This document shows, one piece after another, positions 8,599 through 16,847 of a stretch of DNA of 49,640 bases. The notes beneath the pieces are model-generated. The model was not told the origin of the DNA and ran no database searches. It saw only the letters and a list, made by a program, of their open reading frames with translations. Both the position numbers and the translations under genes were made by a program. Each line of letters begins with the position of its first letter. Within the stretch, counting starts at the first letter, position 1. This stretch comes from Firmicutes bacterium UBA3553 (GTDB lineage: Bacteria; Bacillota; Clostridia; Tissierellales; Sedimentibacteraceae), in assembly GCA_002381185.1 (NCBI GenBank), contig DFOA01000061.1, positions 1 to 49,640 on the forward strand, written 5' to 3'.

Positions 8599-9681
8599 CT
8601 ATATAACTATTTGTACAATTCCTGCCAATATGTGTTTTCCAACCGGGCCTGAACGCAAATCATCTAATTGTTTTACGTAATCGCTCTTTCTTTCCTCAAA
8701 ATTATATGGTGTATATCCAATTTTAGAGGCTGCGCAAAGACCTGCCAGATAACCTTCTACCATTGCGGCACTTGCTTCTTCCACACCGGTTGCATCGCCT
8801 GCAGCAAATACATTTTCTATTGTGGTTTCGTAATTTTCATTTCTTAGTGGGACAAAGCCGCTTAGCTGCGGAACATACTTCATCTGGCATCCTCTCATAG
8901 CAAGCAGTTCATTTAATGGTGTCAGTCCAACAGATATACAGATTACATCAACGTCAAATTCTTTTTCCGTGCCTTCAATAGCCTGAAATTTTTCATCAAC
9001 CTCACACACTACAGCTTTTTCTACAAATTCCTTTCCTATTGCTTCTTTTACAGTGTGGGACGTCAATATAGGCACACCCATTCTTCTGATTTTAGAAGCA
9101 TGCACCAGATATCCCCCTATTTTTGGGGCTGCATCTAATATTGCAGCTACTTCAACTCCTGCCTGCATCAGCTGGTAGCTAACTATGAGACCTATATTTC
9201 CTGCACCTACCATCAGAACCCTGTCTCCAGGTTTAACTCCATGAACATTCATTAATGTTTGAACAGCCCCGGCTCCATAAATTCCGGGCAAATCATTGTT
9301 AGGAAATGCTAATGCTTTTTCAAATGCGCCTGTTGCAACAATAACAGCTTTTGGCTTAATTTTGAAATAATTCTCTTCTTTGTGAAGAACAGTTATCGCT
9401 CCGTCCTCAAACATGCCTACAACAGTTGTTTCTGTCAATATCTCAACGTTTTCCTTGTAGCTGTTTAATTTCTCCAGCAGAATTCCTGATATGTCAATTC
9501 CTCTGGTTGAAGCATATTGCTTTTCTGATCCAAAAAACATATGAGTTTGTTTAACAAGCTGTCCTCCAAGATTCTTATTTCTTTCTATTACACAAACCTT
9601 TGCACCACTTTCAGCAGCACTTATTGCCGCGCACAATCCTGCGGGTCCTCCGCCGACTATAACTAATTCTGCTTCTCTCAT
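8599..9681 (-). CDS. Pyridine-nucleotide-disulfide-type flavoprotein (SoxA/HcnB/PDH-alpha-like core)
   Basis: This 360-residue flavoprotein has an N-terminal FAD motif (IVGGGPAGLCAAISAAESG, ~7-25) and a second Rossmann motif (VLMVGAGNIGLIVSYQLM, ~155) for NAD(P) or another nucleotide, ending with a FAD-binding AAGDATG motif (~291). It is homologous to the alpha subunit of HcnABC-like, sarcosine oxidase and dye-linked L-proline dehydrogenases, but the N-terminal ferredoxin-like domain found in many alpha subunits is encoded by the separate 101-aa gene just upstream, which overlaps it by 4 bases. The split is plain in the sequence. It probably passes electrons from the DAO-type subunit to NAD or ferredoxin. 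Confidence 0.87.
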   Translation of the reverse strand: MREAELVIVGGGPAGLCAAISAAESGAKVCVIERNKNLGGQLVKQTHMFFGSEKQYASTRGIDISGILLEKLNSYKENVEILTETTVVGMFEDGAITVLHKEENYFKIKPKAVIVATGAFEKALAFPNNDLPGIYGAGAVQTLMNVHGVKPGDRVLMVGAGNIGLIVSYQLMQAGVEVAAILDAAPKIGGYLVHASKIRRMGVPILTSHTVKEAIGKEFVEKAVVCEVDEKFQAIEGTEKEFDVDVICISVGLTPLNELLAMRGCQMKYVPQLSGFVPLRNENYETTIENVFAAGDATGVEEASAAMVEGYLAGLCAASKIGYTPYNFEERKSDYVKQLDDLRSGPVGKHILAGIVQIVI

Positions 9682-9983
9682 GCTATCACTCCCCTACCTT
9701 CCTGAGTTTCAACTACCATGCCTTCCTCCAGGTCTGTCACACAAGTTTTTACGTTAGCGACTCCGTTTACTGTCATTAAGCAAGATGAGCAGTTTCCGAT
9801 AGCGCAGTAAAATCCTCTCGGCCTGTGCATGAACAAGCTTTTACCAAGTACTTTCACACCGGCAGCATGCAGTGCAGCCGCTATTGTTTCGCCTTCATAA
9901 CCTTCAACTGTCTCTCCATTAAACGAAAAAGCAATTTTTTTGTCCTTATGGAAGTCGAGGATTGGATGCTTTTCAATTCTCAT
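9678..9983 (-). CDS. (2Fe-2S)-binding protein, HcnA-like
   Basis: The 101-residue protein has the plant-type ferredoxin fold used by HcnA and by the N-terminus of sarcosine oxidase alpha subunits: four cysteines in YCAIGNCSSCLMTVNG plus a later TCVTDLEEG supply a [2Fe-2S] site. It is the first gene of the operon, with GAGGGAG about 9 bp before ATG 9983 and a -24/-12 promoter ~40 bp further upstream. The stop overlaps the start of the large flavoprotein by four bases, implying equimolar synthesis with it. Together the two equal one fused alpha subunit of other species. Confidence 0.87.
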   Translation of the reverse strand: MRIEKHPILDFHKDKKIAFSFNGETVEGYEGETIAAALHAAGVKVLGKSLFMHRPRGFYCAIGNCSSCLMTVNGVANVKTCVTDLEEGMVVETQEGRGVIA

Positions 9984-10021
9984 ATCTTTTCTCCCTCATT
10001 AAATTTAATTAATCAAACAAT

Positions 10022-10039
10022 AAGCAATAAATATGCCAA
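10022..10039 (-). promoter_or_regulatory. Sigma-54 (-24/-12) promoter for the dehydrogenase/peptidase operon
   Basis: On the minus strand TTGGCATATTTATTGCTTA contains TGGCA and TTGC with the invariant GG and GC exactly 10 bp apart, matching TGGCAC-N5-TTGC. It lies ~40-55 bp before the first gene and has an inverted-repeat cluster upstream at 10121-10160. The promoter ahead of the ornithine operon has the same core and similar flanks. Confidence 0.82.
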
Positions 10040-10120
10040 CGTTATCATTTTTTTAATCATTGAAATTCCCATAACAATTAAGCCATTTTATTAATATGGT
10101 CAGTGCAGCTGTCAATTTAC

Positions 10121-10160
10121 TGACATTATGTCATAAATCTGACATGTTCGTTTTATGACA
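10121..10160. promoter_or_regulatory. Probable enhancer-binding (UAS) site of a sigma-54 activator
   Basis: TGACATTATGTCA (10121-10133) is a perfect palindrome with a 3-bp centre, and TGTCATAAA (10129-10137) is perfectly inverted to TTTATGACA (10152-10160). This nested cluster of TGACA/TGTCA half-sites is ~85-125 bp upstream of the -24 element, the usual enhancer distance. The cognate activator is not obviously in this window. Confidence 0.6.
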
Positions 10161-10256
10161 CCTGTTAGTGAAGGGGCTTATACACCAATAATATCAATAC
10201 CATTTATTCATTTATTCTGTTATTTATTACGATATTATTAATATCATTGAATTATC

Positions 10257-10284
10257 TTGCAAATTATAAGTTTTGTGATATAAT
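10257..10284 (+). promoter_or_regulatory. Sigma-A type promoter for trkA-trkH
   Basis: TTGCAA (10257-10262) and TATAAT (10279-10284) are 16 bp apart, ~60 bp before the trkA start codon. Confidence 0.7.
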
Positions 10285-10344
10285 ACATTGTATTTTATTA
10301 GATAAATTTTTCTTTATTTATAGTGTAAGATTTTGGAGGAGAAA

Positions 10345-11703
10345 ATGAAAATTATTATTGTCGGTGGTGGGAAAGTTGGCTACACCTTAGCACAGCAGCT
10401 TGCTACCGAGGAACATGATATAATATTGATTGACAGCGATGCAGAAGTTTTAAACCATGCTGATGAAACACTCGATATAATGTGCATCAGAGGAAACGGT
10501 GCAAGCGTAGAAATTTTAAGAGAAGCAAATATAAGCGAAACAGATTTGTTAATAGCCGTAACGGACGGTGATGAATTAAATATGATTTGCTGTGTAATCG
10601 GAAAAAAGTTAGGTGCTAAGTTTACTGTTGCCCGCATCAGGAATACTGATTATTCTAACGAATATAAAATGCTTAAGCAGGAACTTGAACTTAACATGGT
10701 TATAAATCCGGAAATGGATGCTGCGGATGAAATAGCTAGAATGATTCAATTTCCATCAGCTACAAATGTTGAAACATTTGCAAACAATATGCTTGAAATG
10801 GTAGAGTTCCGTGTCCTTGAAACAGATCCCATAGTTAATATTAAATTAATGGATTTGACTAAAAAGCTTCCATCAAAGGTGTTGTTTTGCGCAGTAAGAA
10901 AAGATGATGAAATTACAATACCAAAGGGAAACTTTACATTCTGTGCAGATGACACGGTGTATGTTATAGGTGAAAGAAAAGATATTAACAAATTCTTCAA
11001 CTACCTGGGCAGAAGTTCTCACAGAGCCAAAAACGTTACCATTATCGGCGGAAGCAGAATAGCCATATATTTAGCATGGCTTTTGGAAGAACTTAACATG
11101 AACGTTAAAATAATAGAACTCAATAAAGAAAGATGTCTTCTGCTAAGTGAAATTCTTCCTAATACTTTGATCATTCACGGCGATGGCACTGATCAGGAAG
11201 TATTAGATAATGAAAATATTCAGACAGCTGATGCTACTATAGCCTTAACTGACATGGATGAAGAAAATTTAATTTCTTCATTATATGCTCATCAATGCGG
11301 TGTACCTAAAGTCGTTTTGAAAATCAACAGGCATAATTATATTCCAATTGTAAAAAGGCTGGGTTTAGACAGTATCATAAGTCCAAAATTGACAACTGCA
11401 AACAATATTTTAAGATATGTTAGAGCGTTGGACAATTCTCAAGGAATCGCAGTTGAAAAACTTTATAAAATTCTGGATGATGAAGCCGAGGTTGCAGAAT
11501 TTACAGCTAAGGATTCTCCTGATTTAATAGACATAAAGCTTAAGGACTTGAAATTAAAAAAGGATATTTTGATTGCAGCCTTAGTACGCAATAAAAAAAT
11601 AATAATCCCTTATGGCAATGACTGCATAAAAGAAGGCGATAAAGTAATCGTTGTTACAAAGACAGGCTTTATCAGTGATCTGAACGAAATATTGGAAAAC
11701 TAA
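10345..11703 (+). CDS. trkA: Trk potassium uptake regulatory subunit TrkA
   Basis: The 452-residue cytosolic protein is a duplicated RCK unit: TrkA-N (Rossmann, IIIVGGGKVGYTLAQQLA, residues ~2-19) plus TrkA-C (~140-220), repeated as a second TrkA-N (~230-350) and TrkA-C (~370-450). The second Rossmann motif is degenerate (IIGGSRIAIYLAWLL), so nucleotide binding may be asymmetric. It gates the membrane channel subunit in response to NAD(H)/ATP. ATG 10345 has GGAGGAG immediately upstream; a TTG four codons earlier would overlap that site. The next gene, 15 bp downstream, is the TrkH-type subunit, so the pair is a functional two-gene operon. Confidence 0.95.
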   Translation: MKIIIVGGGKVGYTLAQQLATEEHDIILIDSDAEVLNHADETLDIMCIRGNGASVEILREANISETDLLIAVTDGDELNMICCVIGKKLGAKFTVARIRNTDYSNEYKMLKQELELNMVINPEMDAADEIARMIQFPSATNVETFANNMLEMVEFRVLETDPIVNIKLMDLTKKLPSKVLFCAVRKDDEITIPKGNFTFCADDTVYVIGERKDINKFFNYLGRSSHRAKNVTIIGGSRIAIYLAWLLEELNMNVKIIELNKERCLLLSEILPNTLIIHGDGTDQEVLDNENIQTADATIALTDMDEENLISSLYAHQCGVPKVVLKINRHNYIPIVKRLGLDSIISPKLTTANNILRYVRALDNSQGIAVEKLYKILDDEAEVAEFTAKDSPDLIDIKLKDLKLKKDILIAALVRNKKIIIPYGNDCIKEGDKVIVVTKTGFISDLNEILEN

Positions 11704-11718
11704 CGGAGGTTATGCAGA

Positions 11719-13167
11719 ATGAATATTAAAATTGTACTTAGAATTTTAGGTACAGTGCTTTTTTGGGAATCATTATTGATGATTCCTTCACTGATAATAT
11801 CAATTTTTGATAACAGCTATGAAATTAAAGCTTTTATCATTACAATTCTTTTATGCTTTATAGGTGGATTGATATTAAAAAATCTTAAAATAAATGAAAA
11901 TGAAATGAGAAAAAGAGAAGGCTACGCATCTGTTGCAATATGTTGGCTGATTATGTCTATGGCAGGCGCACTTCCCTTTTATATAAGCGGTTCAATAACT
12001 TCTTACATTGATGCTTTATTTGAAACAGTTTCAGGTTTTACAACAACCGGTTCAAGCATAGTGCGTAATATTGAAATCATGCCCAGAGGTCTTTTGTTTT
12101 GGAGAAGCTTTACTCACTGGATAGGAGGTATGGGAGTTCTCGTATTCACAATGGCACTTGTTCCTTTGATAGGAGGACGCTCGGTTTTTCTAATGAGAGC
12201 AGAAAGTCCGGGTCCCACATTCGGAAAATTAGTTCCAAAGCTTTCCGAATCATCAAAAATTTTATATATTATTTATGCCGGAATGACTGCAGTTATAGTA
12301 GTTCTTTTAATAATAGCAGGAATGCCTGTATTCGATTCATTCATACATGCATTTGGAACTGCCGGAACAGGCGGATTTTCCAACAAGGCATTAAGTGTAG
12401 GATATTACAATAATCCATGGGTTGACTGGATAATTACAATAGGCATGTTTTTATTCGGAGTTAACTTTACTTTATATTATTTATTGTTGATAAGAGGCGA
12501 TTGGAAAAGTATTTTTAGAAATGAAGAGCTGCGGCTGTACACAGGATACGTATTATTAGGAATTTTGCTTGTATTTTTTAATGTACTTCCAAATTTTAAT
12601 TATGATATATCTGAATCATTAAGACATTCAGCGTTTACGGTTTCAACAGTAGTTTCAACAACAGGTTATGCAACCACTGATTTTAACTTATGGCCTATGT
12701 TTTCAAAATCAATACTTCTGGCTCTCATGTTTTTCGGATCATGTGCCGGTTCAACTGCAGGCGGTGTTAAATCAATACGAATCCTGGTGATGTTTAAATC
12801 CTTGTTCCATGAAATTAAGCATACTATTCATCCAAATTCAGTTCAAACTGTAAAAGTAGACGGAAAAGCGCTTGATTCTGATACCTTAAAAAGCATACTG
12901 ATTTTCTTCTTTGCTTATGTAATCATTATAGTTTTTGCAGTTATCATTGTTTCGCTGGATAATTTTGATTTTATGACTTCATTCTCTGCCGTAATAGCCA
13001 CAATAAGCAACATTGGTCCCGGATTCGAGTTTGTAGGCCCTATGGGCAGCTTTGCAGATTTTTCAAACTTAAGTAAACTTGTTATGACCGCATGCATGAT
13101 ACTGGGAAGATTGGAGGTAATACCTGTGTTGGTATTATTTGCTCCTTCTATTTGGAAAAAACACTGA
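11719..13167 (+). CDS. trkH: Trk/Ktr-type potassium uptake membrane subunit
   Basis: The 482-residue membrane protein has the four M1-P-M2 repeats of the SKT superfamily. Candidate selectivity-filter loops are visible in order: SGFTTTGSS (~110), GTAGTGGFSN (~214), STTGYATTD (~312) and SNIGPGFEF (~434), each with the conserved filter Gly. Length matches TrkH rather than the shorter KtrB. Ion uptake is coupled to the upstream TrkA-like regulatory ring; the start is preceded by ACGGAGGT. A bidirectional terminator follows. Confidence 0.94.
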   Translation: MNIKIVLRILGTVLFWESLLMIPSLIISIFDNSYEIKAFIITILLCFIGGLILKNLKINENEMRKREGYASVAICWLIMSMAGALPFYISGSITSYIDALFETVSGFTTTGSSIVRNIEIMPRGLLFWRSFTHWIGGMGVLVFTMALVPLIGGRSVFLMRAESPGPTFGKLVPKLSESSKILYIIYAGMTAVIVVLLIIAGMPVFDSFIHAFGTAGTGGFSNKALSVGYYNNPWVDWIITIGMFLFGVNFTLYYLLLIRGDWKSIFRNEELRLYTGYVLLGILLVFFNVLPNFNYDISESLRHSAFTVSTVVSTTGYATTDFNLWPMFSKSILLALMFFGSCAGSTAGGVKSIRILVMFKSLFHEIKHTIHPNSVQTVKVDGKALDSDTLKSILIFFFAYVIIIVFAVIIVSLDNFDFMTSFSAVIATISNIGPGFEFVGPMGSFADFSNLSKLVMTACMILGRLEVIPVLVLFAPSIWKKH

Positions 13168-13174
13168 TTTTTAT

Positions 13175-13219
13175 CAAAAAAGAGTTAATTTTAGACTTCT
13201 AAACCATTAACTCTTTTTT
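13175..13219. terminator. Bidirectional terminator between trkH and cobQ
   Basis: AAAGAGTTAAT (near 13179-13189) pairs with ATTAACTCTTT (13206-13216), with a T run on the right and an A run on the left, so it can stop transcription from both convergent operons. Confidence 0.9.
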
Positions 13220-13227
13220 TATTGTAA

Positions 13228-14715
13228 TTATTTTTCTATTCCCATGACCTTATATATTTTATCAATATTGACAGATTTTCGCACACAGTCGGCTAATTTG
13301 TCATACTGGCTTTCCTTGTATTTATTAAAATCAAATTCATCCGTTTCTTCTAATGATATTCCCTTATTATCAGCTAATATTTCTACTAATGCGTTGGCAA
13401 CCTGACTGTTGTCAAATATGCCGTGGAGGTAACTTCCTGCAACATTGTTGTTTACACATCCATCCTCTTTCGAATCTAATGTGTTCATGGGCAATCCTTC
13501 GATTACGTGCGAATTGCCCATATGAATTTCATAGCCTTCGACCTCCAGCCCGGAAAGTTTACTGTAAAATCCTTCTATAACGTTAATTCTGCCCGAAGAT
13601 TGGACTGTTGTCTTTTCTTTTGAGAAGTCTGTAACTGTTTTTAAAAGCCCGAGACCTTTAATGCTTCCTCCTCCTTCTACACTTTCGGGATCGTTTATTA
13701 TTTCTCCAAGCATCTGATACCCGCCGCAAACACCGAATACAGATTTGCCTTCCTTGGAGTGTCTTATGATTTTCGTTTCCAGACCTGATTGTCTAAGCCA
13801 TTTTAAATCCTCAATGGTGTTCTTAGTTCCGGGAATAATTATCATGTCGGGCTCTCCAAGTTCCTTTACATTAGATACATACCTTAATGAAACACCATTG
13901 ATTAATGAAAATATATTAAAATCCGTAAAGTTAGATATCCTCGGCAGTCTTATAACAGCAATATCAATAAGACCGCTGCCTTTACTGCCTGCTAACCTTT
14001 CTGACAGGCTGTCTTCATCGTCTATATCCACCCGCATGTATGGAACTACACCAAGCACAGGAACCTTGGTTATATTTTCAAGCATTTCAAGTCCAGGTGT
14101 CAAAAGATTTACTTCACCTCTGAATTTATTTATTACAAATCCCTTTACCCTTTCTTTTTCTTCTTCATCAAACAAAAGCATGGTTCCTGCCAAGGAAGCA
14201 AAGACACCCCCTCTGTCAATGTCTCCTACTATTATAACAGGTGCATCTGCCATTTTAGCCATGCCCATATTGACTATGTCCTGCTCCTTCAGGTTTATTT
14301 CTGCAGGGCTTCCTGCTCCCTCGATAACTATAATGTCATATTCCTCTGCCAGTGAATTGTAGGCATTTAAAATATGGGGAACCATGTCCTGTTTGTACGA
14401 ATAATATTCACCGGCAGTCATATCCTTGAACACCTTTCCATTCAATACAATCTGAGATCCCTTTTCTCCTGTCGGTTTAAGCAAAATGGGATTCATTCTG
14501 ACATCAGGCTCAATACCGGCCGCCTCAGCCTGCATAACCTGTGCTCTTCCCATTTCCAGACCGTCACGGGTTATATAAGAATTTAATGCCATATTCTGAG
14601 ACTTAAAAGGTGCTGTTTTATAGCCGTCCTGCTTAAAAATTCTGCAAAGCGCCGCTGTAATCAGGCTTTTTCCCGCATTTGACGTTGTGCCCTGCACCAT
14701 TATTACCTTTGCCAT
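13228..14715 (-). CDS. cobQ: Cobyric acid synthase (adenosylcobyric acid synthase)
   Basis: The 495-residue enzyme amidates four side-chain carboxylates of adenosylcobyrinic acid a,c-diamide. The N-terminal P-loop-like synthetase domain starts MAKVIMVQGTTSNAGKS (residues 1-17), and the C-terminal class I glutamine amidotransferase domain has the nucleophile Cys in GVCGGYQM (~335) and the His in GSYLHGIF (~430). I start at the second ATG (14715), because AGGGAG is correctly spaced for it and it is the family start; the ATG at 14721 is an alternative. It follows the phosphoglycerate-mutase-like gene directly and is the last gene of the B12-riboswitch operon. Confidence 0.95.
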   Translation of the reverse strand: MAKVIMVQGTTSNAGKSLITAALCRIFKQDGYKTAPFKSQNMALNSYITRDGLEMGRAQVMQAEAAGIEPDVRMNPILLKPTGEKGSQIVLNGKVFKDMTAGEYYSYKQDMVPHILNAYNSLAEEYDIIVIEGAGSPAEINLKEQDIVNMGMAKMADAPVIIVGDIDRGGVFASLAGTMLLFDEEEKERVKGFVINKFRGEVNLLTPGLEMLENITKVPVLGVVPYMRVDIDDEDSLSERLAGSKGSGLIDIAVIRLPRISNFTDFNIFSLINGVSLRYVSNVKELGEPDMIIIPGTKNTIEDLKWLRQSGLETKIIRHSKEGKSVFGVCGGYQMLGEIINDPESVEGGGSIKGLGLLKTVTDFSKEKTTVQSSGRINVIEGFYSKLSGLEVEGYEIHMGNSHVIEGLPMNTLDSKEDGCVNNNVAGSYLHGIFDNSQVANALVEILADNKGISLEETDEFDFNKYKESQYDKLADCVRKSVNIDKIYKVMGIEK

Positions 14716-14717
14716 TT

Positions 14718-15752
14718 TCATTTCTCCCTTATGTTAGTTATGTAATCAACCAGACCTTTTTCATGCTTTCCGGTGATACTGCTTGTTTGGTGATCTGATA
14801 ATACAATTAATTGTATATCTCTTGATTCTTCGTATATTTCTTTTAAAAATTCTTTGTCTATTTTTTCAATGAAATTAACTTTCCCCTGTACATCCATTCT
14901 GTGAGAAACTTCATCTGTTCCATTAATGTGTGCAAAAATCACATCGTGGTTTTTGATTTCATTTAATACGGTTCTTGCCTTTTCTTTTAAATCAGTATCC
15001 ACATCCCCAGTTGCATTTTTTAAGACCGGAAGGTCCATTTTCATTGCTTTTGCAATGCCTTTTACGATTTCAGCACTGCAGACACAAGAGCAAGTTTTAT
15101 TATGAATGCTGTTAAAAGACGGCAGGACAACTGATTCAGATACACCCCATGGATAAAACATATACTGTCTTCCTCTGAAAATAAATTGATTACAGCTTAT
15201 AAATTCATTCAACACTTCAATTTTTTTATAGTCACTGAGAAGATCATCAATGTAAAATCCAAGGTTTTCATGAGGAGGCATTGTCGTTAATGAAAGCAAT
15301 TCACTATTTTTCTTAAGCACTAAAATGTTTCTGTAATCACTCATATGATAAAATCTAACATCTTCTGTTAATTTCACGCTCTTTGCGATTTCATACATTT
15401 CCTCTTTTGCAAGTCCTTTGCCGTTGAAGGATTCAAGCAGGTTGTCTTTAACACTGATTAAGTTACATCTTAGAGCGGCTTCATCACCTTCAATTTTTAT
15501 GCCTGCCGCAATTGCCTCTAAATAAGCCCTGTTTTTCGGAATTTTACTTTCTCCAACACCTAAAATGGAAAGAATGCAGCTTAAGCTGTCTGGTGCCCTA
15601 TCCTCAATATAAAACTTTTTTTTGCTGTGTATACCTTTTTTTATTATTTTGTTCAATGTGGGAGTAATTGCATATTCTAAAGGAGTTTTATTGTTTAATG
15701 TAGTTATTTTTTCTTCGCTTACTCCGTCTAATATTACCAATATTGATTTCAT
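14718..15752 (-). CDS. Phosphoglycerate-mutase-like (alkaline phosphatase superfamily) protein in cobalamin operon
   Basis: The 344-residue protein resembles archaeal-type cofactor-independent phosphoglycerate mutase (ApgM). Metal-site motifs of the alkaline phosphatase superfamily are seen: LVILDGV at the N-terminus, the nucleophile region DSLSCILSILGV (Ser56 by alignment to SDVANLSLLG), NRAYLEAIAAGI, HINGTDEVSH (~280) and VLSDHQTSS with TGKHEKG near the C-terminus. It overlaps cobD by four bases and abuts cobQ, so it is part of the cobalamin operon rather than glycolysis. A phosphatase or phosphotransferase step in nucleotide-loop assembly (for example on alpha-ribazole phosphate, as no cobC is visible) is my inference. 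Confidence 0.75.
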   Translation of the reverse strand: MKSILVILDGVSEEKITTLNNKTPLEYAITPTLNKIIKKGIHSKKKFYIEDRAPDSLSCILSILGVGESKIPKNRAYLEAIAAGIKIEGDEAALRCNLISVKDNLLESFNGKGLAKEEMYEIAKSVKLTEDVRFYHMSDYRNILVLKKNSELLSLTTMPPHENLGFYIDDLLSDYKKIEVLNEFISCNQFIFRGRQYMFYPWGVSESVVLPSFNSIHNKTCSCVCSAEIVKGIAKAMKMDLPVLKNATGDVDTDLKEKARTVLNEIKNHDVIFAHINGTDEVSHRMDVQGKVNFIEKIDKEFLKEIYEESRDIQLIVLSDHQTSSITGKHEKGLVDYITNIREK

Positions 15753-16825
15753 TGCATACCTTTTATTTCTTTTAATGCGTTTATGAGCAGCCGATTTTCT
15801 TCATCTGTTTTAACGGCTATTCTGTAGTAGCTGTTGTCCAAATTCATATAATTCGAACAACTTCTGATTAATATTCCCTTTTTTAGCATTTCTTCTTTTA
15901 AATCAATATTGGCATGTATTTTAAACAATATATAATTAGCATGGGAATTATATGTCATTATATTCAGCTTGTTTAATTCTTCAATGAGATACTTTCTTTG
16001 TTTATTTATGTATTCGACAGTCTTCACTGCATATTCTTTCTCATTCAATGCCGCGACTCCTGCTGATTGAGCTATTGCAGAAACATTCCATGGCGGTCCC
16101 GATAGTTTTAATCCTTCTATGAGTTTTTCATTAGATGCCATGCAGTAACCAAGACGTATGCCAGGTATTGCATATATCTTTGTAAATGCTTTTAACACAA
16201 TCAGATTATCGTATTTCTCAAGAAGATTTACAACGCTGTATTTTTCTTTATTTTCCGAAAAATCTAAAAAACATTCATCTATGACAGCAAAGGCCCCTGC
16301 CTGCCTGCAGCGGCTGATTATTTTTTCTGATATTTCCTTATTCGTCAGCTGACCTGTGGGGTTGTTCGGATTGCATATGAATACAATTTCTGTTTCTGTG
16401 TTTATACGGTTTAATATGTCATCTTTTATTTTGAAATCATGTTCTTCCTCTAAATTGTAATACACTGCCTGCGCACCTGCTGATTTTAAAGCATTTTCAT
16501 ACTCGCTGAAAGCAGGGGCGGTTACAAGTCCTTTTTTAGGTTTTAAATAATAAACAATTCTAAATATTGATTCCGCTGCTCCGTTAGATGTGAAAACCCA
16601 GTTCTCAGGAACATTCTCCGCCATTGAAATGCTTCTTGTCAACTCTCTTGAATTAATGTCAGGATATTTATCCGAATGTGAAATCGAATTTATTGCTGCT
16701 TCTTTAACCGCCTCAGGCATCCCCAGCGGATTTATGTTTGATGAAAAATCTATTATTTTATCTTTGTCCGTTCCTAATTTTTCTGCAGCCGTATATATGT
16801 CTGCTCCGTGTGCTTCGTTTATCAT
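15749..16825 (-). CDS. cobD: L-threonine-O-3-phosphate decarboxylase (or closely related PLP enzyme)
   Basis: This 358-residue fold-type I PLP enzyme is of the histidinol-phosphate aminotransferase/CobD family. It starts MINEAHGADIYTAAEKLG, includes DFSSNINPLGMP (~27), the cofactor region FICNPNNPTGQ (~150) and the PLP lysine in LKAFTKIYAIPGIRLGY (~215). CobD makes (R)-1-aminopropan-2-ol phosphate, the linker attached by CbiB. The neighbouring gene upstream is cbiB and both lie behind the B12 riboswitch, which favours CobD over HisC. The gene overlaps the following one by four bases. Confidence 0.92.
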   Translation of the reverse strand: MINEAHGADIYTAAEKLGTDKDKIIDFSSNINPLGMPEAVKEAAINSISHSDKYPDINSRELTRSISMAENVPENWVFTSNGAAESIFRIVYYLKPKKGLVTAPAFSEYENALKSAGAQAVYYNLEEEHDFKIKDDILNRINTETEIVFICNPNNPTGQLTNKEISEKIISRCRQAGAFAVIDECFLDFSENKEKYSVVNLLEKYDNLIVLKAFTKIYAIPGIRLGYCMASNEKLIEGLKLSGPPWNVSAIAQSAGVAALNEKEYAVKTVEYINKQRKYLIEELNKLNIMTYNSHANYILFKIHANIDLKEEMLKKGILIRSCSNYMNLDNSYYRIAVKTDEENRLLINALKEIKGMQ

Positions 16826-16847
16826 TGTATACTCCTCATGCGATTTT

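Noticed and set aside
10115..10160. Fur or PerR box
   Set aside because: The half-site TGACA/TGTCA and the spacing do not match the known box and a sigma-54 promoter lies downstream.
13745..14362. 205-codon plus-strand open frame opposite cobQ
   Set aside because: It lies wholly inside cobQ on the other strand, with no ribosome-binding site and low-complexity serine-rich sequence, so it is a shadow frame.
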